Below, piece by piece: positions 53,317-62,218 of a stretch of 64,000 nt of DNA (within the stretch, counting starts at the first letter, position 1; every line of letters begins with the position of its first letter). Source of the stretch: Candidatus Nitrohelix vancouverensis (GTDB lineage: Bacteria; Nitrospinota; Nitrospinia; Nitrospinales; VA-1); the NCBI GenBank assembly GCA_015698305.1, contig CP048620.1, positions 894,557 through 958,556 of the forward strand, read 5' to 3'. The notes under the pieces were generated by a model. That model had not been told where the DNA came from and ran no database searches. It worked only from the letters and a program-made list of their open reading frames with translations. The translations under genes were made by a program, and so were the position numbers.

Positions 53317-53503
53317 TCCTTCATCTCCCTAGAAATATGATGGTATTCCGCAATGTTCCGGTCGTCTGGAATCTGGAAAATACAATGTCTCAGCGAATTC
53401 CCTGTTTGCGTCGCATCTGCAATTGCATGACAACGACGAAAATTTAATGAATAGAGCATTATGAAAACAGGGGCAGGGGAAGTCAAGGCCTTTGACCATT
53501 ATT

Positions 53504-55015
53504 TCAGCGAACTTCCGGCAATTCCTGTATCTGTTCCATTCTGGCGCGTTCCCTATACTCACGGGCCTGTTCGAGAGAGGGGTTGAGATCGAGAGCGGCT
53601 TGAAACTCTTTCTCAGCGAGTTCCCACTCCCCCACAGTGTAGTAATAGCCGCCCAGACTCAGGCGTCCTTTGGCGTAATAGGGGTTGATGCGCACCGATT
53701 CGCGAAACTGTTCGCCCGCTTCCTCAAAGCGTTCTTCGCGGAAATAGGCGACGCCGAGATAGTCGTGCATCAGATAATTGTTCTGAGTGACCGCCAGGGC
53801 TCTTTGAAACAGGCTTTCGCTGTTCTTCCAATAGCTCGCCTGCTTCTGCGCCATCAGCGTCAGGCACAGGAGGATCGAGAGACTGAACGCGGCGATCCAT
53901 TTTTTAGATCGCGCTTCGAGTTCCGCCAGACGACCGAGCGACCAGCACAAGGGGATGGACAGGCCGATATAGGCGAGGTAGCTGTAACGGTCGGCGATGG
54001 AGTGAGCGCCGATTTTCACCAGACCGACGACGGGAAGCAGGGCGATCAGAAACCAGAGCCATCCCGCCAGTGCCCAGGGAAATGCGCGGGCATAACGAAA
54101 TGCGGCGAAGGTGATCGCGGTCAAAGCGGCGAGCGCAAGCAGGGCCAGCGGCGCCGAGTATCCGGCCCGAAAGGGATAGAGCGGGGCGAGTTGCAGGGGC
54201 CAGAAAAACTTTTCAATATAGTCGGCGTAGTTGAGAAGCACATGCGCGAGGCGACCGACCAGGGGCAGATCGGTCACCGCTCCGGCATGGCTCTGGGCGT
54301 ACATGGCGAGCGCGGAGCCGATGATCGAAAGAATGAAGAGAGGAATTTTTTCTACGAGACATTTGAGAAAGAAACGGCGCATCTCCGGCGACTTCCACGA
54401 TCTGTCCGGGTAACGGTTCAGGGGCCAGAAGTCGAGAATCAATAAGATCAAAGGAAGAGCGATCAAGGTCGCTTTGGCCATCAAGCCAAGCGTCATGCAA
54501 AAAAAGACGACGGCTTGCATCCCTCTGTTCGGCTGACGGGCGTATCGCGCATGGGCGATCATGGCGAGTATCCAGAAAAAGGAACTCAATAAATCTTTGC
54601 GCTCCGAAGCCCAGGCGACGGATTCCACATGCATGGGGTGGACGGCGAATAGTATGGCGACACCGAGGCTTTCGTAAAAGCGGCGCGTGGCGGAATAGAA
54701 AAACAGGAAGAGCAACGAACAGTTGAACGAATGCAGGGCCAGGTTGACGGCGTGCGTCGCGCCGGGTTCCAAGCCGAATAATTGCGTGTCCAGCATATGC
54801 GACCACCAGGTCAGCGGGTGCCAGTTGCCCTGCTCGAAGGCGTTCCAGCCCCAGCTGAAACCTTCCCAGGTCAGACCCTGCGCGACGAAAATATTTCCAT
54901 AAACATAGACGGGATCGTCCCAGCCGACAAAATCGTGTTGAACGATTTGAAGGAAAACGATGAGCGTGAGGGCGAGTAGAATGCTGAGAGCGCGGATCAC
55001 GGGGGAATCCTGCAT
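53504..55015 (-). CDS. Membrane protein with TPR tail, TMTC/GT-C-like
   Basis: A 503-residue protein: about ten membrane segments, starting SPVIRALSILLALTLIVFLQ, with the GT-C hallmark GWDDPVYVYGN in the first periplasmic loop and HPMHVESVAWASERKDLLSS in the next, both diagnostic of TMTC-like O-mannosyltransferases. From ~residue 405 there are TPR repeats (HDYLGVAYFREERFEEAGEQ, GRLSLGGYYYTVGEWELAEK). A protein or glycan glycosyltransferase role is inferred from the family. Confidence 0.85.
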   Translation of the reverse strand: MQDSPVIRALSILLALTLIVFLQIVQHDFVGWDDPVYVYGNIFVAQGLTWEGFSWGWNAFEQGNWHPLTWWSHMLDTQLFGLEPGATHAVNLALHSFNCSLLFLFFYSATRRFYESLGVAILFAVHPMHVESVAWASERKDLLSSFFWILAMIAHARYARQPNRGMQAVVFFCMTLGLMAKATLIALPLILLILDFWPLNRYPDRSWKSPEMRRFFLKCLVEKIPLFILSIIGSALAMYAQSHAGAVTDLPLVGRLAHVLLNYADYIEKFFWPLQLAPLYPFRAGYSAPLALLALAALTAITFAAFRYARAFPWALAGWLWFLIALLPVVGLVKIGAHSIADRYSYLAYIGLSIPLCWSLGRLAELEARSKKWIAAFSLSILLCLTLMAQKQASYWKNSESLFQRALAVTQNNYLMHDYLGVAYFREERFEEAGEQFRESVRINPYYAKGRLSLGGYYYTVGEWELAEKEFQAALDLNPSLEQAREYRERARMEQIQELPEVR

Positions 55016-55112
55016 GGGCGGAGAAATTTTCTCTGCCGTCGTTAAGGGGGCGTTGTTACAAAATCAAATACGGAAGATCGTGAACTTTAAATGATAGCTC
55101 GCTTCCTGCCGA

Positions 55113-55619
55113 TTATTTTCGGAGGCCCTTGACCTTGTCGAGTCGGGCTTTGTTGAAACTGGCGCCCAGGGTATTGGCCGCAGTGAAATCGGCTCCGGTG
55201 AGATCGGCTCCAAAAAAAGAAGCCGCTCCCAGTTCGGCGGCGCCCAAATTTGCCTGCTTCAGATTGGCGAAGGACAGGCTGGCTTTTTTAAGGTCCGCGT
55301 CGTAGAGGCTGGCGCCGGTCAAATTCGCCTTGCTGAGATTGGCGTTCCTCAGGCAAGTCCGGTTGAGCTGGGCGTTTTTCAAATTCGATTCGGAAAGATC
55401 GGCGCCGGTCATGTCGGCCCGGTCGAAACAGGTCTCCGACAAAAAGGCTTTATTGAATTTTGCGTTGACCAGGGAAGTGTCCTTGAAATTCATGCGGTGC
55501 AGGGTCATTCCGCTGAAATCAAATCCATCGAGGTCGAGGCCGGAAAAATCCTTGCCCACCATATGTGGACGCTCGCCGCGCAACATTTCGCGGACTTGAG
55601 CTACTGATACGCTTGCCAT
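55113..55619 (-). CDS. Pentapeptide-repeat protein
   Basis: A 168-residue protein in which residues ~25-160 follow the A(D/N)LxX pattern: FSGLDLDGFDFSGMTLHRMN, then AKFNKAFLSETCFDRADMTG, ADLSESNLKNAQLNRTCLRN, ANLSKANLTGASLYDADLKK. This forms a right-handed quadrilateral beta helix. Some members mimic DNA and protect gyrase, but most have unknown roles. The sequence shows no signal peptide. A single gene with AT-rich flanks. Confidence 0.9.
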   Translation of the reverse strand: MASVSVAQVREMLRGERPHMVGKDFSGLDLDGFDFSGMTLHRMNFKDTSLVNAKFNKAFLSETCFDRADMTGADLSESNLKNAQLNRTCLRNANLSKANLTGASLYDADLKKASLSFANLKQANLGAAELGAASFFGADLTGADFTAANTLGASFNKARLDKVKGLRK

Positions 55620-55697
55620 GTCTAAATTTATCTATTGAAGGTCAGTAGTGACAAAAACAGGTCATTAATTTAACAAGGCTTGCAGGCAAAAACAACT

Positions 55698-57194
55698 TTA
55701 TTGCAAATCGCCCTTGAGGCCTGTCTTCTGTCTCTGGCGCCATTCCCAAATGAGAACGCAATAAAAGGGCAGGTACTCGAACCAGGGAATCCAGGCGACA
55801 TAGGCGTCGAGATTCTGATAGTCGAAATAAAAATCCAGATAATAAAAACCGACCAGACCGGTGAGAAGGAGTCCCGAACGCAAGGGATAAAAGCACAGGA
55901 AAGGAACCGACCAGCACAGGTACCAGGGGTTTTGCACCGGACTCAAAAGGAACACCAGCGCCATGATAACGAACAGGGATTGCAGGCTCGCTTCGGTCGA
56001 GGTTTTTCCCCTTTTGAAAAAATAATATCCAACGGCCGATAGCAGAAGGATGGCGACGGTGAGCTTGGCGGCGAATTCCGGGAGTCGGTATTTTTCGAAG
56101 AGCAGGAGCTTCGGGTCGAGTTGGATTGCGTCGCTGTAAAACCATGCGATCAGCGCGAAGATGCTGTCGTTGTTTTGCCAGTAGGCGGTGAAGGTGTTCA
56201 AGCCGGTGAACATCTTCATGCCAATGTCCATGAAGGGCAGATAGCCGAGCAGGACGATGAAGCCGAACAGACTTGTGAGACCGATAACGCGTTTCCAGTC
56301 GACCGTCTCGCTCCATGCGAATCGTTTGAGGTAAAGCGGCAGTAAGATCACCGGGTAAAGTTTGCCGAGTACGCTGAGACTGAGAAAGGCGATGGATGAG
56401 TATGCGCGCCGGGCGATGAAAAAATAAACCGAGCCGCAGAGAAAGGCGATGCCGATGATGTCGAGATGCGTCGAATTGAAGGTTTCTTTAATCACCAGAG
56501 GGCACCAGAAATAGACGGCGCACCAGTTGACGTTGCGTCCCAGCGCCTGCAGGGTGCGGATGATGAAGAACAGGGCCATGAGATCGAAGATCAGAAAGGC
56601 GCCGCGCAGAAGATAGATAGAATCTTCTTTCAGCATGGCGACGCCGCTGAAAACGAATTGCGCCAGCGGCGGGTAAATCGTCGGCACATCGGGATGGTTG
56701 ATGCGATCAAAGTAAATCAGCGCGGTTTCGTTCGACCAGCGCAGAGTGTTGAGAAACTCCAGCTCCTTGCGGCTCGTTTCGTCGTAAGTGTTGCGGAAGG
56801 CGATGGGGTGACGGATGCGAAACTCAGTCGCGTAGCTGATATCTTCAGGCGAAAACTTGAAAGGGTTGATCTGATTGGCGAAGACCTTGCCGTCCCAGAG
56901 ATAGCGATAGACGTCGTCCTCCTGAATCTGCTGGGCGGGAAAAATCGCGGCGCGAAAGATCAGACCGAAAGCGATGATGAGGCCCAGCATGCGCGCGTTG
57001 CCCGCCTCTTCGCGCAGACGCAGACAGGCGGCGGCGTAGAGCGCGAACAGCGTGAAATAAATCGCAAGGTAAGCGAGGATGGGTCGATCGGCATAACCCT
57101 CGCCCCAATTGAATTGCAGGGAAAGATACCAGACGGCGAGATACAGCAGGGTCGATGCGAAGCCGATCGCCAGGAAAAAGCGCGGGGTCTTCAT
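55698..57194 (-). CDS. Membrane glycosyltransferase-like protein (GT-C, DUF2029/GT87-like)
   Basis: About 498 residues from ATG 57194: ten or so membrane segments and a GT-C signature in the first long loop, QEDDVYRYLWDGKVFANQIN, in which the acidic pair DD would bind the polyprenyl-phosphate sugar donor. Other typical features are YPPLAQFVFSGVA and VLGKLYPVILLPLYLKRF. Such proteins mannosylate lipids or polysaccharides. It starts about 40 bases after the TPR lipoprotein gene, on the same strand, so they may be one transcript. Confidence 0.82.
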   Translation of the reverse strand: MKTPRFFLAIGFASTLLYLAVWYLSLQFNWGEGYADRPILAYLAIYFTLFALYAAACLRLREEAGNARMLGLIIAFGLIFRAAIFPAQQIQEDDVYRYLWDGKVFANQINPFKFSPEDISYATEFRIRHPIAFRNTYDETSRKELEFLNTLRWSNETALIYFDRINHPDVPTIYPPLAQFVFSGVAMLKEDSIYLLRGAFLIFDLMALFFIIRTLQALGRNVNWCAVYFWCPLVIKETFNSTHLDIIGIAFLCGSVYFFIARRAYSSIAFLSLSVLGKLYPVILLPLYLKRFAWSETVDWKRVIGLTSLFGFIVLLGYLPFMDIGMKMFTGLNTFTAYWQNNDSIFALIAWFYSDAIQLDPKLLLFEKYRLPEFAAKLTVAILLLSAVGYYFFKRGKTSTEASLQSLFVIMALVFLLSPVQNPWYLCWSVPFLCFYPLRSGLLLTGLVGFYYLDFYFDYQNLDAYVAWIPWFEYLPFYCVLIWEWRQRQKTGLKGDLQ

Positions 57195-57235
57195 GAGATC
57201 ACGGAAGATGGATGGGGGACTTGTCAACGCTGGCG

Positions 57236-58141
57236 TCAGGGATTTTTCTGGGCCAGAGTGCCCTGACGTTCAATTTGCTCCACTTGCTGTTTTTCATTTT
57301 CAGCCAGCCGCTGGTAAATCTCAAGCAGACTTCGATGCACCTGAGGTTCGTCGTCGTTGATTGAAAGCGCGGTCCAGTAGCGGGTCAACGCTTCCTGATA
57401 CATCTGAGTTTTTTTGTATAAATCGCCGAGGCGAATATACATATCCTTGCGATCCGGTTGCAAGGCCGAAGCGGCTTCGAGCAAATTGATCGCTTCCATG
57501 AGTTCATCGCGGCGTTCGTATTCGAGCGCCAGAGATTCCAGAAACGCCGGTTCCTGCGGGTCCAGCTCCACGGATTTGAGCAGGGCGGCATAGGCGTCGT
57601 CGTGGTTGGCGTTGCGCGCATGCAGGAGTCCCAGCCGGTTCCAGTTCCAGGCATGGTTGGGTTCCCGTTGCAAGGCGGCCTTGAATTTTTCTTCAGCCTC
57701 TTTGAGTTTGTTCTCGCGCGTCAGGTAATCGCCCCAAATGCCGAGCGGGTTGGGATTGTGCGGATTGCTGTCAGCGGCGGTTTCCAGTTCCTTGAAGGCA
57801 CCGTCGACGTCTCCGCGCGCATAGAGGATTCCGGCGATGTTGATGCGCGAATTGGCGTCTTCGCCTTTAGCGAGAATGTTCCGATACTGTTCCAGCGCGG
57901 CCTCGGGTTTACCCGCATCCTGATAAGCGACGGCGAGGTTGTATTGCGCGAAGTAATTTTCGGGGTCGTCCTTCAGCGCAAGTTGGTATTCGGCGATGGC
58001 GTCGGTGTATTTTTGCTCGTCGTACAATTGCACGCCGCGGTTGTAATGGCTTTCGATGGGCGCGGGCACAACGACGCAGGCGTTCAGCGTCAGCGCCAGT
58101 CCTGCGCAAAGCATGTAATTTGAAAACTTTTGTTTCATCAT
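57236..58141 (-). CDS. TPR lipoprotein
   Basis: A 301-residue outer-membrane lipoprotein: signal ending LALTLNAC (lipobox Cys at 22) and about seven TPR units such as YNRGVQLYDEQKYTDAIAEY, AQYNLAVAYQDAGKPEAALE and NRLGLLHARNANHDDAYAAL. It follows mlaD by 30 bases on the same strand, so it may be an outer-membrane accessory of the Mla-type system, although TPR lipoproteins are widely used. Confidence 0.88.
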   Translation of the reverse strand: MMKQKFSNYMLCAGLALTLNACVVVPAPIESHYNRGVQLYDEQKYTDAIAEYQLALKDDPENYFAQYNLAVAYQDAGKPEAALEQYRNILAKGEDANSRINIAGILYARGDVDGAFKELETAADSNPHNPNPLGIWGDYLTRENKLKEAEEKFKAALQREPNHAWNWNRLGLLHARNANHDDAYAALLKSVELDPQEPAFLESLALEYERRDELMEAINLLEAASALQPDRKDMYIRLGDLYKKTQMYQEALTRYWTALSINDDEPQVHRSLLEIYQRLAENEKQQVEQIERQGTLAQKNP

Positions 58142-58171
58142 ATTACAAAATCATTCGTCCGTGGATGCGGA

Positions 58172-59299
58172 TCAATTTGCAGGCGTTTTATCCAGTCGAC
58201 GCATGCGAAGTTCTTTCTGTCCGGTAACCGGCGGAACGTAAGGCGCGGCCTTGGGCGGCGCTTCGTCGCCCTTGCGCACCAGTTTCCAGGGATTGCGTTG
58301 CAATTCGTCCGTCAGCTCTTTCATGTTCACCGATGTGGCCCGCAGATTATTCAACAGCTCTTTCAGGTTGCGTCGATTCTCCACCACCACGTGATTGCTT
58401 TGCTGAAGGGTTTCTTCCAGACTCGCCGTGGCCGAACTGATGTTCATGCTGATCTCATGCGTGTCGGTTTCCATGGTGCGGATGAGCCGGGTCACGCCGG
58501 GTCGATTGTCAGCCAGAAAGACCTGCATTTCGCGGGTCAGCTCCAGCGTTTGCTTGATGATGGCTTCCAGATTCTTGCCATTGTCGGACAGAATTTGTTT
58601 GGCGCCGGTCGAAGCCGAAGCCATTTCGGTGATGATGTGCTGTATATCTTTTTCGTTGTTGGTGAGCAGACGTGACAGGTCGTCGGAGGCCCGCGAAATG
58701 TTTTGCAGACTGCTACGAATCGCCGGACGGTTTTCGCGCACCACTTGATTGACGCTGTCCACGGATTTCTGCACGGCCTCCAGCGTCTTGCGCGAATCGC
58801 TGGCAAGCGCGTCGGTGATCTCGATGAAGCGAGCGACCTGCAGAACCACGTCGCCCATCATATCGCCGATCTTTGTGAACTCGAAAGATTCGACGCCGTT
58901 GAGGTATTCCTTGTCGCTCAGCGGCGGAGAACTTCTGGTTCCCGAACGGATGTCGATGTACATGCCGCCCATCAGGCCGGAAGTCTTGATCGAGGCGGTG
59001 GAATTTTTCTTGATGATGATTTTGGGGTCGATCTCCGCCACCACCATGACCCGGTCCTCGCCTTTTTCATCGGCGGTGTTGAACAGGTCGATATCGACGA
59101 CCTTGCCCACGTCCAGACCGGAATAGCGCACCGGGGCGCCGAGCGCCAGCCCGCCGGTGAAGGGGAAGCGAATGCGCAGGGTTTTCTTTTCATGAAACAT
59201 GTCCTGCAGGTTGCCCAGCGCAAAGATCATGGCGATGAGCGCAAGAATGCTGATGAAGATGAACAAGCCCGCTTTAACTTCGGATGATTTGTATTCCAT
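58172..59299 (-). CDS. mlaD: MCE-family lipid-binding protein MlaD
   Basis: A 375-residue protein with one N-terminal TM (~12-28, GLFIFISILALIAMIFALG) and the MCE domain (~38-120; LRIRFPFTGGLALGAPVRYS, GLDVGKVVDIDLF). The long C-terminal helix (~150-350) is repetitive, more like the tunnel-forming needle of MCE proteins such as PqiB/YebT-type than the short E. coli MlaD. It should carry phospholipids through the periplasm from the MlaFE transporter. Operon order: mlaE, mlaF, mlaD. Confidence 0.9.
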   Translation of the reverse strand: MEYKSSEVKAGLFIFISILALIAMIFALGNLQDMFHEKKTLRIRFPFTGGLALGAPVRYSGLDVGKVVDIDLFNTADEKGEDRVMVVAEIDPKIIIKKNSTASIKTSGLMGGMYIDIRSGTRSSPPLSDKEYLNGVESFEFTKIGDMMGDVVLQVARFIEITDALASDSRKTLEAVQKSVDSVNQVVRENRPAIRSSLQNISRASDDLSRLLTNNEKDIQHIITEMASASTGAKQILSDNGKNLEAIIKQTLELTREMQVFLADNRPGVTRLIRTMETDTHEISMNISSATASLEETLQQSNHVVVENRRNLKELLNNLRATSVNMKELTDELQRNPWKLVRKGDEAPPKAAPYVPPVTGQKELRMRRLDKTPAN

Positions 59300-59308
59300 A
59301 TCTCAGGA

Positions 59309-60115
59309 TCAGGTGAATTCCATTTCTTTCAGTTCTGCGCCGTAATCTTTCTGCGATTTGCTGAAGGGAATGGGGCCGTCGGGACTGCCGTTAATGAATT
59401 GCTGGACGCGCGGGTCCTCGCTTTGTCGTATGTCTTCCGGCGTTCCGGAAGCGATGATCTTTCCTTTGTACAGCATGATGATCTTGTCGGAGATACGCAT
59501 CGCGCTGGGTATCTCGTGCGTGATGACCACGGAGGTGATGCGCATCTTCTTGCTGAGGTCCATGATGAGCTTGTCGATGACGCCGATGGAGATCGGGTCG
59601 AGTCCGGCGGACGGCTCGTCGTAGAAAACGATTTTTGGGTCCAGCGCGATCGCCCTCGCCAAAGCGATGCGCTTGATCATTCCGCCGGACAACTGCGCCG
59701 GTTTCAAATGATCCGCCCCCCGCAACCCCACCATCTCCAGCTTCATCTTGACCATGATCTGTATCGTGCTCTCGTTCAACTGCGTGTGTTCGCGCAGGGG
59801 CAGAGCGACGTTGTCCTCGACGGTGAGCGAATTGAACAGGGCGCCGCTCTGGAACATGATGCCGAATTTTTTTCGCACCCGGCTCAGGCCCTCGTGGTTC
59901 AGTTTAGTGATGTCCTCGCCGTCGATGATGATCTCGCCCTGATCCGGCTTGTAAACGCCGATGAGGTGCTTGAGAACGGTGCTTTTGCCGCTTCCGCTTC
60001 CGCCAATGATCGAGGTGGTTTTTCCCGTCTCAAAATGCGCGCTGAAATCGTCGAGAACGACCAGTTTCTTGTCGCCTTCGCCAAACGATTTATGTAAATG
60101 ATTGACTGTAATCAT
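59309..60115 (-). CDS. mlaF: Mla-type ABC transporter ATPase MlaF
   Basis: A 268-residue ATPase: Walker A GGSGSGKSTVLKHL, Q loop FGIMFQSGALFNSLTV, signature LSGGMIKRIALARA, Walker B KIVFYDEPSAGLDPIS and switch His in VVITHEI. This LSGGMxKR and FDEPxxGLDP pattern is typical of MlaF/Ttg2A ATPases rather than importers. It partners the MlaE permease (next upstream gene, 15 bases away). Confidence 0.95.
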   Translation of the reverse strand: MITVNHLHKSFGEGDKKLVVLDDFSAHFETGKTTSIIGGSGSGKSTVLKHLIGVYKPDQGEIIIDGEDITKLNHEGLSRVRKKFGIMFQSGALFNSLTVEDNVALPLREHTQLNESTIQIMVKMKLEMVGLRGADHLKPAQLSGGMIKRIALARAIALDPKIVFYDEPSAGLDPISIGVIDKLIMDLSKKMRITSVVITHEIPSAMRISDKIIMLYKGKIIASGTPEDIRQSEDPRVQQFINGSPDGPIPFSKSQKDYGAELKEMEFT

Positions 60116-60130
60116 AGAAGAGCGCGCCCG

Positions 60131-60946
60131 TCAGGTAAAGAAAAAGAATAATGCGGTGAAAATCAGGTCCGCGATGATGATTAAGATCATCGAAATGACC
60201 ACTGCGGTGCGGGTGTTTTGTCCGACTTTTTCCGCGCCGCCTTCGATGATGAAGGCCATGTAACTGCCGATCATCACGATGATGATTGCAAAGACGCCGC
60301 TTTTCACCAGCCCGGTGACGACGTCCTTGACCTGCATGGCTTCCAGCGAGCGGTCGTAATACGCTATCGGGTCGATGCCCAGCGTGGTGACGCCAACGAC
60401 GAAACCGCCGAGAATGCCCATCACGTCCGCCATGATCGTCAGACAAGGCAACATGATGAGGATGGCCAGAAAGCGTGGGGTGATGAGGAACTTGACGGGA
60501 TTCAACGCCATCGTTTCGAGGGCGAGAATTTCGTCGGACACTTTCATGGTGCCCATCTCTGCGGTGAACGCCGCGCCCACCCGCCCGGCCATGACCAGCG
60601 CCGTCATCAAGGGGCCGAGTTCGCGCGTGACGGAAACGCCGACCAGCGCTCCGACGTAATCCAGAGCGCCCAGGCGTTCCAACTGCGACGCGGTTTGAAA
60701 GGCCAGGATCACGCCGATCAAAAAGGAGACGAGAAAGACGATGGTGGTGGACTTGACGCCCACCTCTTCCATCTGGGTCCAGACCGGTCGCCATTTATTC
60801 GGCTTGCCGCGAAACGGTTCGATGAAGGTGCAGTAAACTGTGGAACGGGTCAGATAATAGACCCCGCTGATTTCTTTAAAAAATTCTTCTGCCGCGCCCC
60901 AGCTACGGAATGCGCTCCGTCCAATATAACCAAAAAACGCTTTCAC
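60131..60946 (-). CDS. mlaE: Mla-type ABC transporter permease MlaE
   Basis: A 271-residue permease with five to six membrane helices; the family signature LGALDYVGALVGVSVTRELGPLMTALVMAGRVGAAFTAE and the EQG-like VSDEILALETMALNPVKFL segment are plain (cited here in pieces of motif only). It forms the inner-membrane core with MlaF and MlaD. The N-terminus FFGYIGRSAFRSWGAAEEFF forms an amphipathic helix that contacts the ATPase. First of three mla genes after the STAS gene. Confidence 0.93.
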   Translation of the reverse strand: MKAFFGYIGRSAFRSWGAAEEFFKEISGVYYLTRSTVYCTFIEPFRGKPNKWRPVWTQMEEVGVKSTTIVFLVSFLIGVILAFQTASQLERLGALDYVGALVGVSVTRELGPLMTALVMAGRVGAAFTAEMGTMKVSDEILALETMALNPVKFLITPRFLAILIMLPCLTIMADVMGILGGFVVGVTTLGIDPIAYYDRSLEAMQVKDVVTGLVKSGVFAIIIVMIGSYMAFIIEGGAEKVGQNTRTAVVISMILIIIADLIFTALFFFFT

Positions 60947-60983
60947 AATGATCGCCCTTCAAAAATTTGCAAACTCCCCTGGC

Positions 60984-61319
60984 TCAAGCTCCCTGCAGGG
61001 CCTCCTCCTTGGAGTCAAACACTTCAAAAACCGTCAACAGTCGGGCAATTTCAAAAACATCTTTTACGGTGGGACTCAGATTGGACAGGCGAAACTTTTT
61101 ACTGCTGTTGTGGCTCCATTGCAATCCTTCGACCAGCGTCGCGATGCCGGAGCTGTCAATATAGGGGACTTTGGACAAGTCAACGATGATGGAGCGATCC
61201 ATTTTGAACAGCGGCGCCAGAAAGTCGCGAACCTTGGGCGAGGCGCTCATGTCGATCTCTCCTTCGATGGAGACGGTGATGACGCCGTTGGTCTCTTCCT
61301 GCTCAAGCTGTAGACTCAT
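60984..61319 (-). CDS. STAS-domain protein, anti-sigma-factor antagonist or MlaB-like
   Basis: A 111-residue STAS fold (NGVITVSIEGEIDMSASPKV, IIVDLSKVPYIDSSGIATLV, FRLSNLSPTVKDVFEIARLL). The conserved Ser in DSSGI is where SpoIIAA-type antagonists are phosphorylated. Two readings compete: an anti-anti-sigma factor that pairs with the kinase gene 4 bases upstream, or an MlaB-like fourth Mla subunit, since the mla genes follow. The intact phosphorylation site and the partner kinase favour the first. Confidence 0.85.
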   Translation of the reverse strand: MSLQLEQEETNGVITVSIEGEIDMSASPKVRDFLAPLFKMDRSIIVDLSKVPYIDSSGIATLVEGLQWSHNSSKKFRLSNLSPTVKDVFEIARLLTVFEVFDSKEEALQGA

Positions 61320-61323
61320 GAAG

Positions 61324-61770
61324 CTAAACCACCCTTTCCCGTGTAGCGGACATTTCTTTTTTCATGTCTTTGGTCATTGTCAATAAGGTTCCCTTTTCCC
61401 GATTGGTGCAATAAGTCACGTTGTCCATGATTTGGTTGATGAAGAAAGTGCCGAGTCCCCCCGGTTTGACGTCGTCCAGACACCTGGGTTTGAACTCGGA
61501 GGCGTCGCATTGCTTGCCATAGTCGCGGATGCTGACCTCAAACACATCGTCTTCAATTTTGTAGCATATCTCGATGGAGTGACCGGTCTCCCCTTCGTAG
61601 CTATATTTGATGACATTGGAGCAGGCTTCGTCGACGCAGAGCGCCAACTTGCCAGCCAGTTCTTCAGGCGCTTCATAGCATTTGAGAATTTGCTGGAGCG
61701 CCTTTCGATTGACGCATAAAAAGCGCGGATCGCTTGGGATGGTGAGTCGTATGGGTTGTTTCATAACCAT
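61324..61770 (-). CDS. RsbW-like anti-sigma regulatory kinase
   Basis: A 148-residue GHKL ATPase of the HATPase_c_2 type: LALCVDEACSNVIKYSYEGE is the N box, VSIRDYGKQCDASEF is a G1-like box and PGGLGTFFINQIMDNVTY is the G2 box. It should phosphorylate the STAS protein next to it (4-base gap) and bind a sigma factor or another partner. No sigma factor gene is adjacent, though an ECF operon lies at 38.6 kb. Confidence 0.9.
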   Translation of the reverse strand: MVMKQPIRLTIPSDPRFLCVNRKALQQILKCYEAPEELAGKLALCVDEACSNVIKYSYEGETGHSIEICYKIEDDVFEVSIRDYGKQCDASEFKPRCLDDVKPGGLGTFFINQIMDNVTYCTNREKGTLLTMTKDMKKEMSATRERVV

Positions 61771-61887
61771 TCCTGAGAGATGGGAGTCCTGATTGATAGG
61801 GACTCCTTTCCGATAATTTTAAATTATTTGCGCGCCCTAAAAGTTTAATTTTTTCAAATAGTTATGTCAATCATTTTCGGGGAATCG

Positions 61888-62196
61888 TCAGCGGGCGGTT
61901 TTCAGCAGACCCACAGCCGCAAGGGCCAGCATGATGAATCCTGAAAAGGTATAAAGGTACAATCCCGTTGTGGTGTCCCCCAAAATATCGACAAAATAGG
62001 AGCGATTGAAGACAAAGCCCCAATAATAAACAAACATATACGATATCAGCAGGCCCAGGCGAAACCTCATGAACAGCATGCACAGGCAGATCAGAATAAC
62101 AAAGATCAGAGCCTGTCCCATCGGCACCGACATGGTTTTATCCGCCAGAAACGCGGTGAGCGGGTCTCGAAAATCAATTTCATCCACATTGTTCAC
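61888..62196 (-). CDS. Small membrane protein of unknown function
   Basis: 102 residues with three membrane segments (~26-42, 46-62 and 78-98): ALIFVILICLCMLFMRFRLG, GLLISYMFVYYWGFVFNRSY and SGFIMLALAAVGLL. No family recognised. It lies between a di-heme peroxidase gene (upstream on the same strand by 22 bases) and the RsbW-like gene. AGGAGT precedes the ATG. Confidence 0.65.
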   Translation of the reverse strand: MNNVDEIDFRDPLTAFLADKTMSVPMGQALIFVILICLCMLFMRFRLGLLISYMFVYYWGFVFNRSYFVDILGDTTTGLYLYTFSGFIMLALAAVGLLKTAR

Positions 62197-62218
62197 AGGC
62201 CGACTCCTTTGAACGGGT

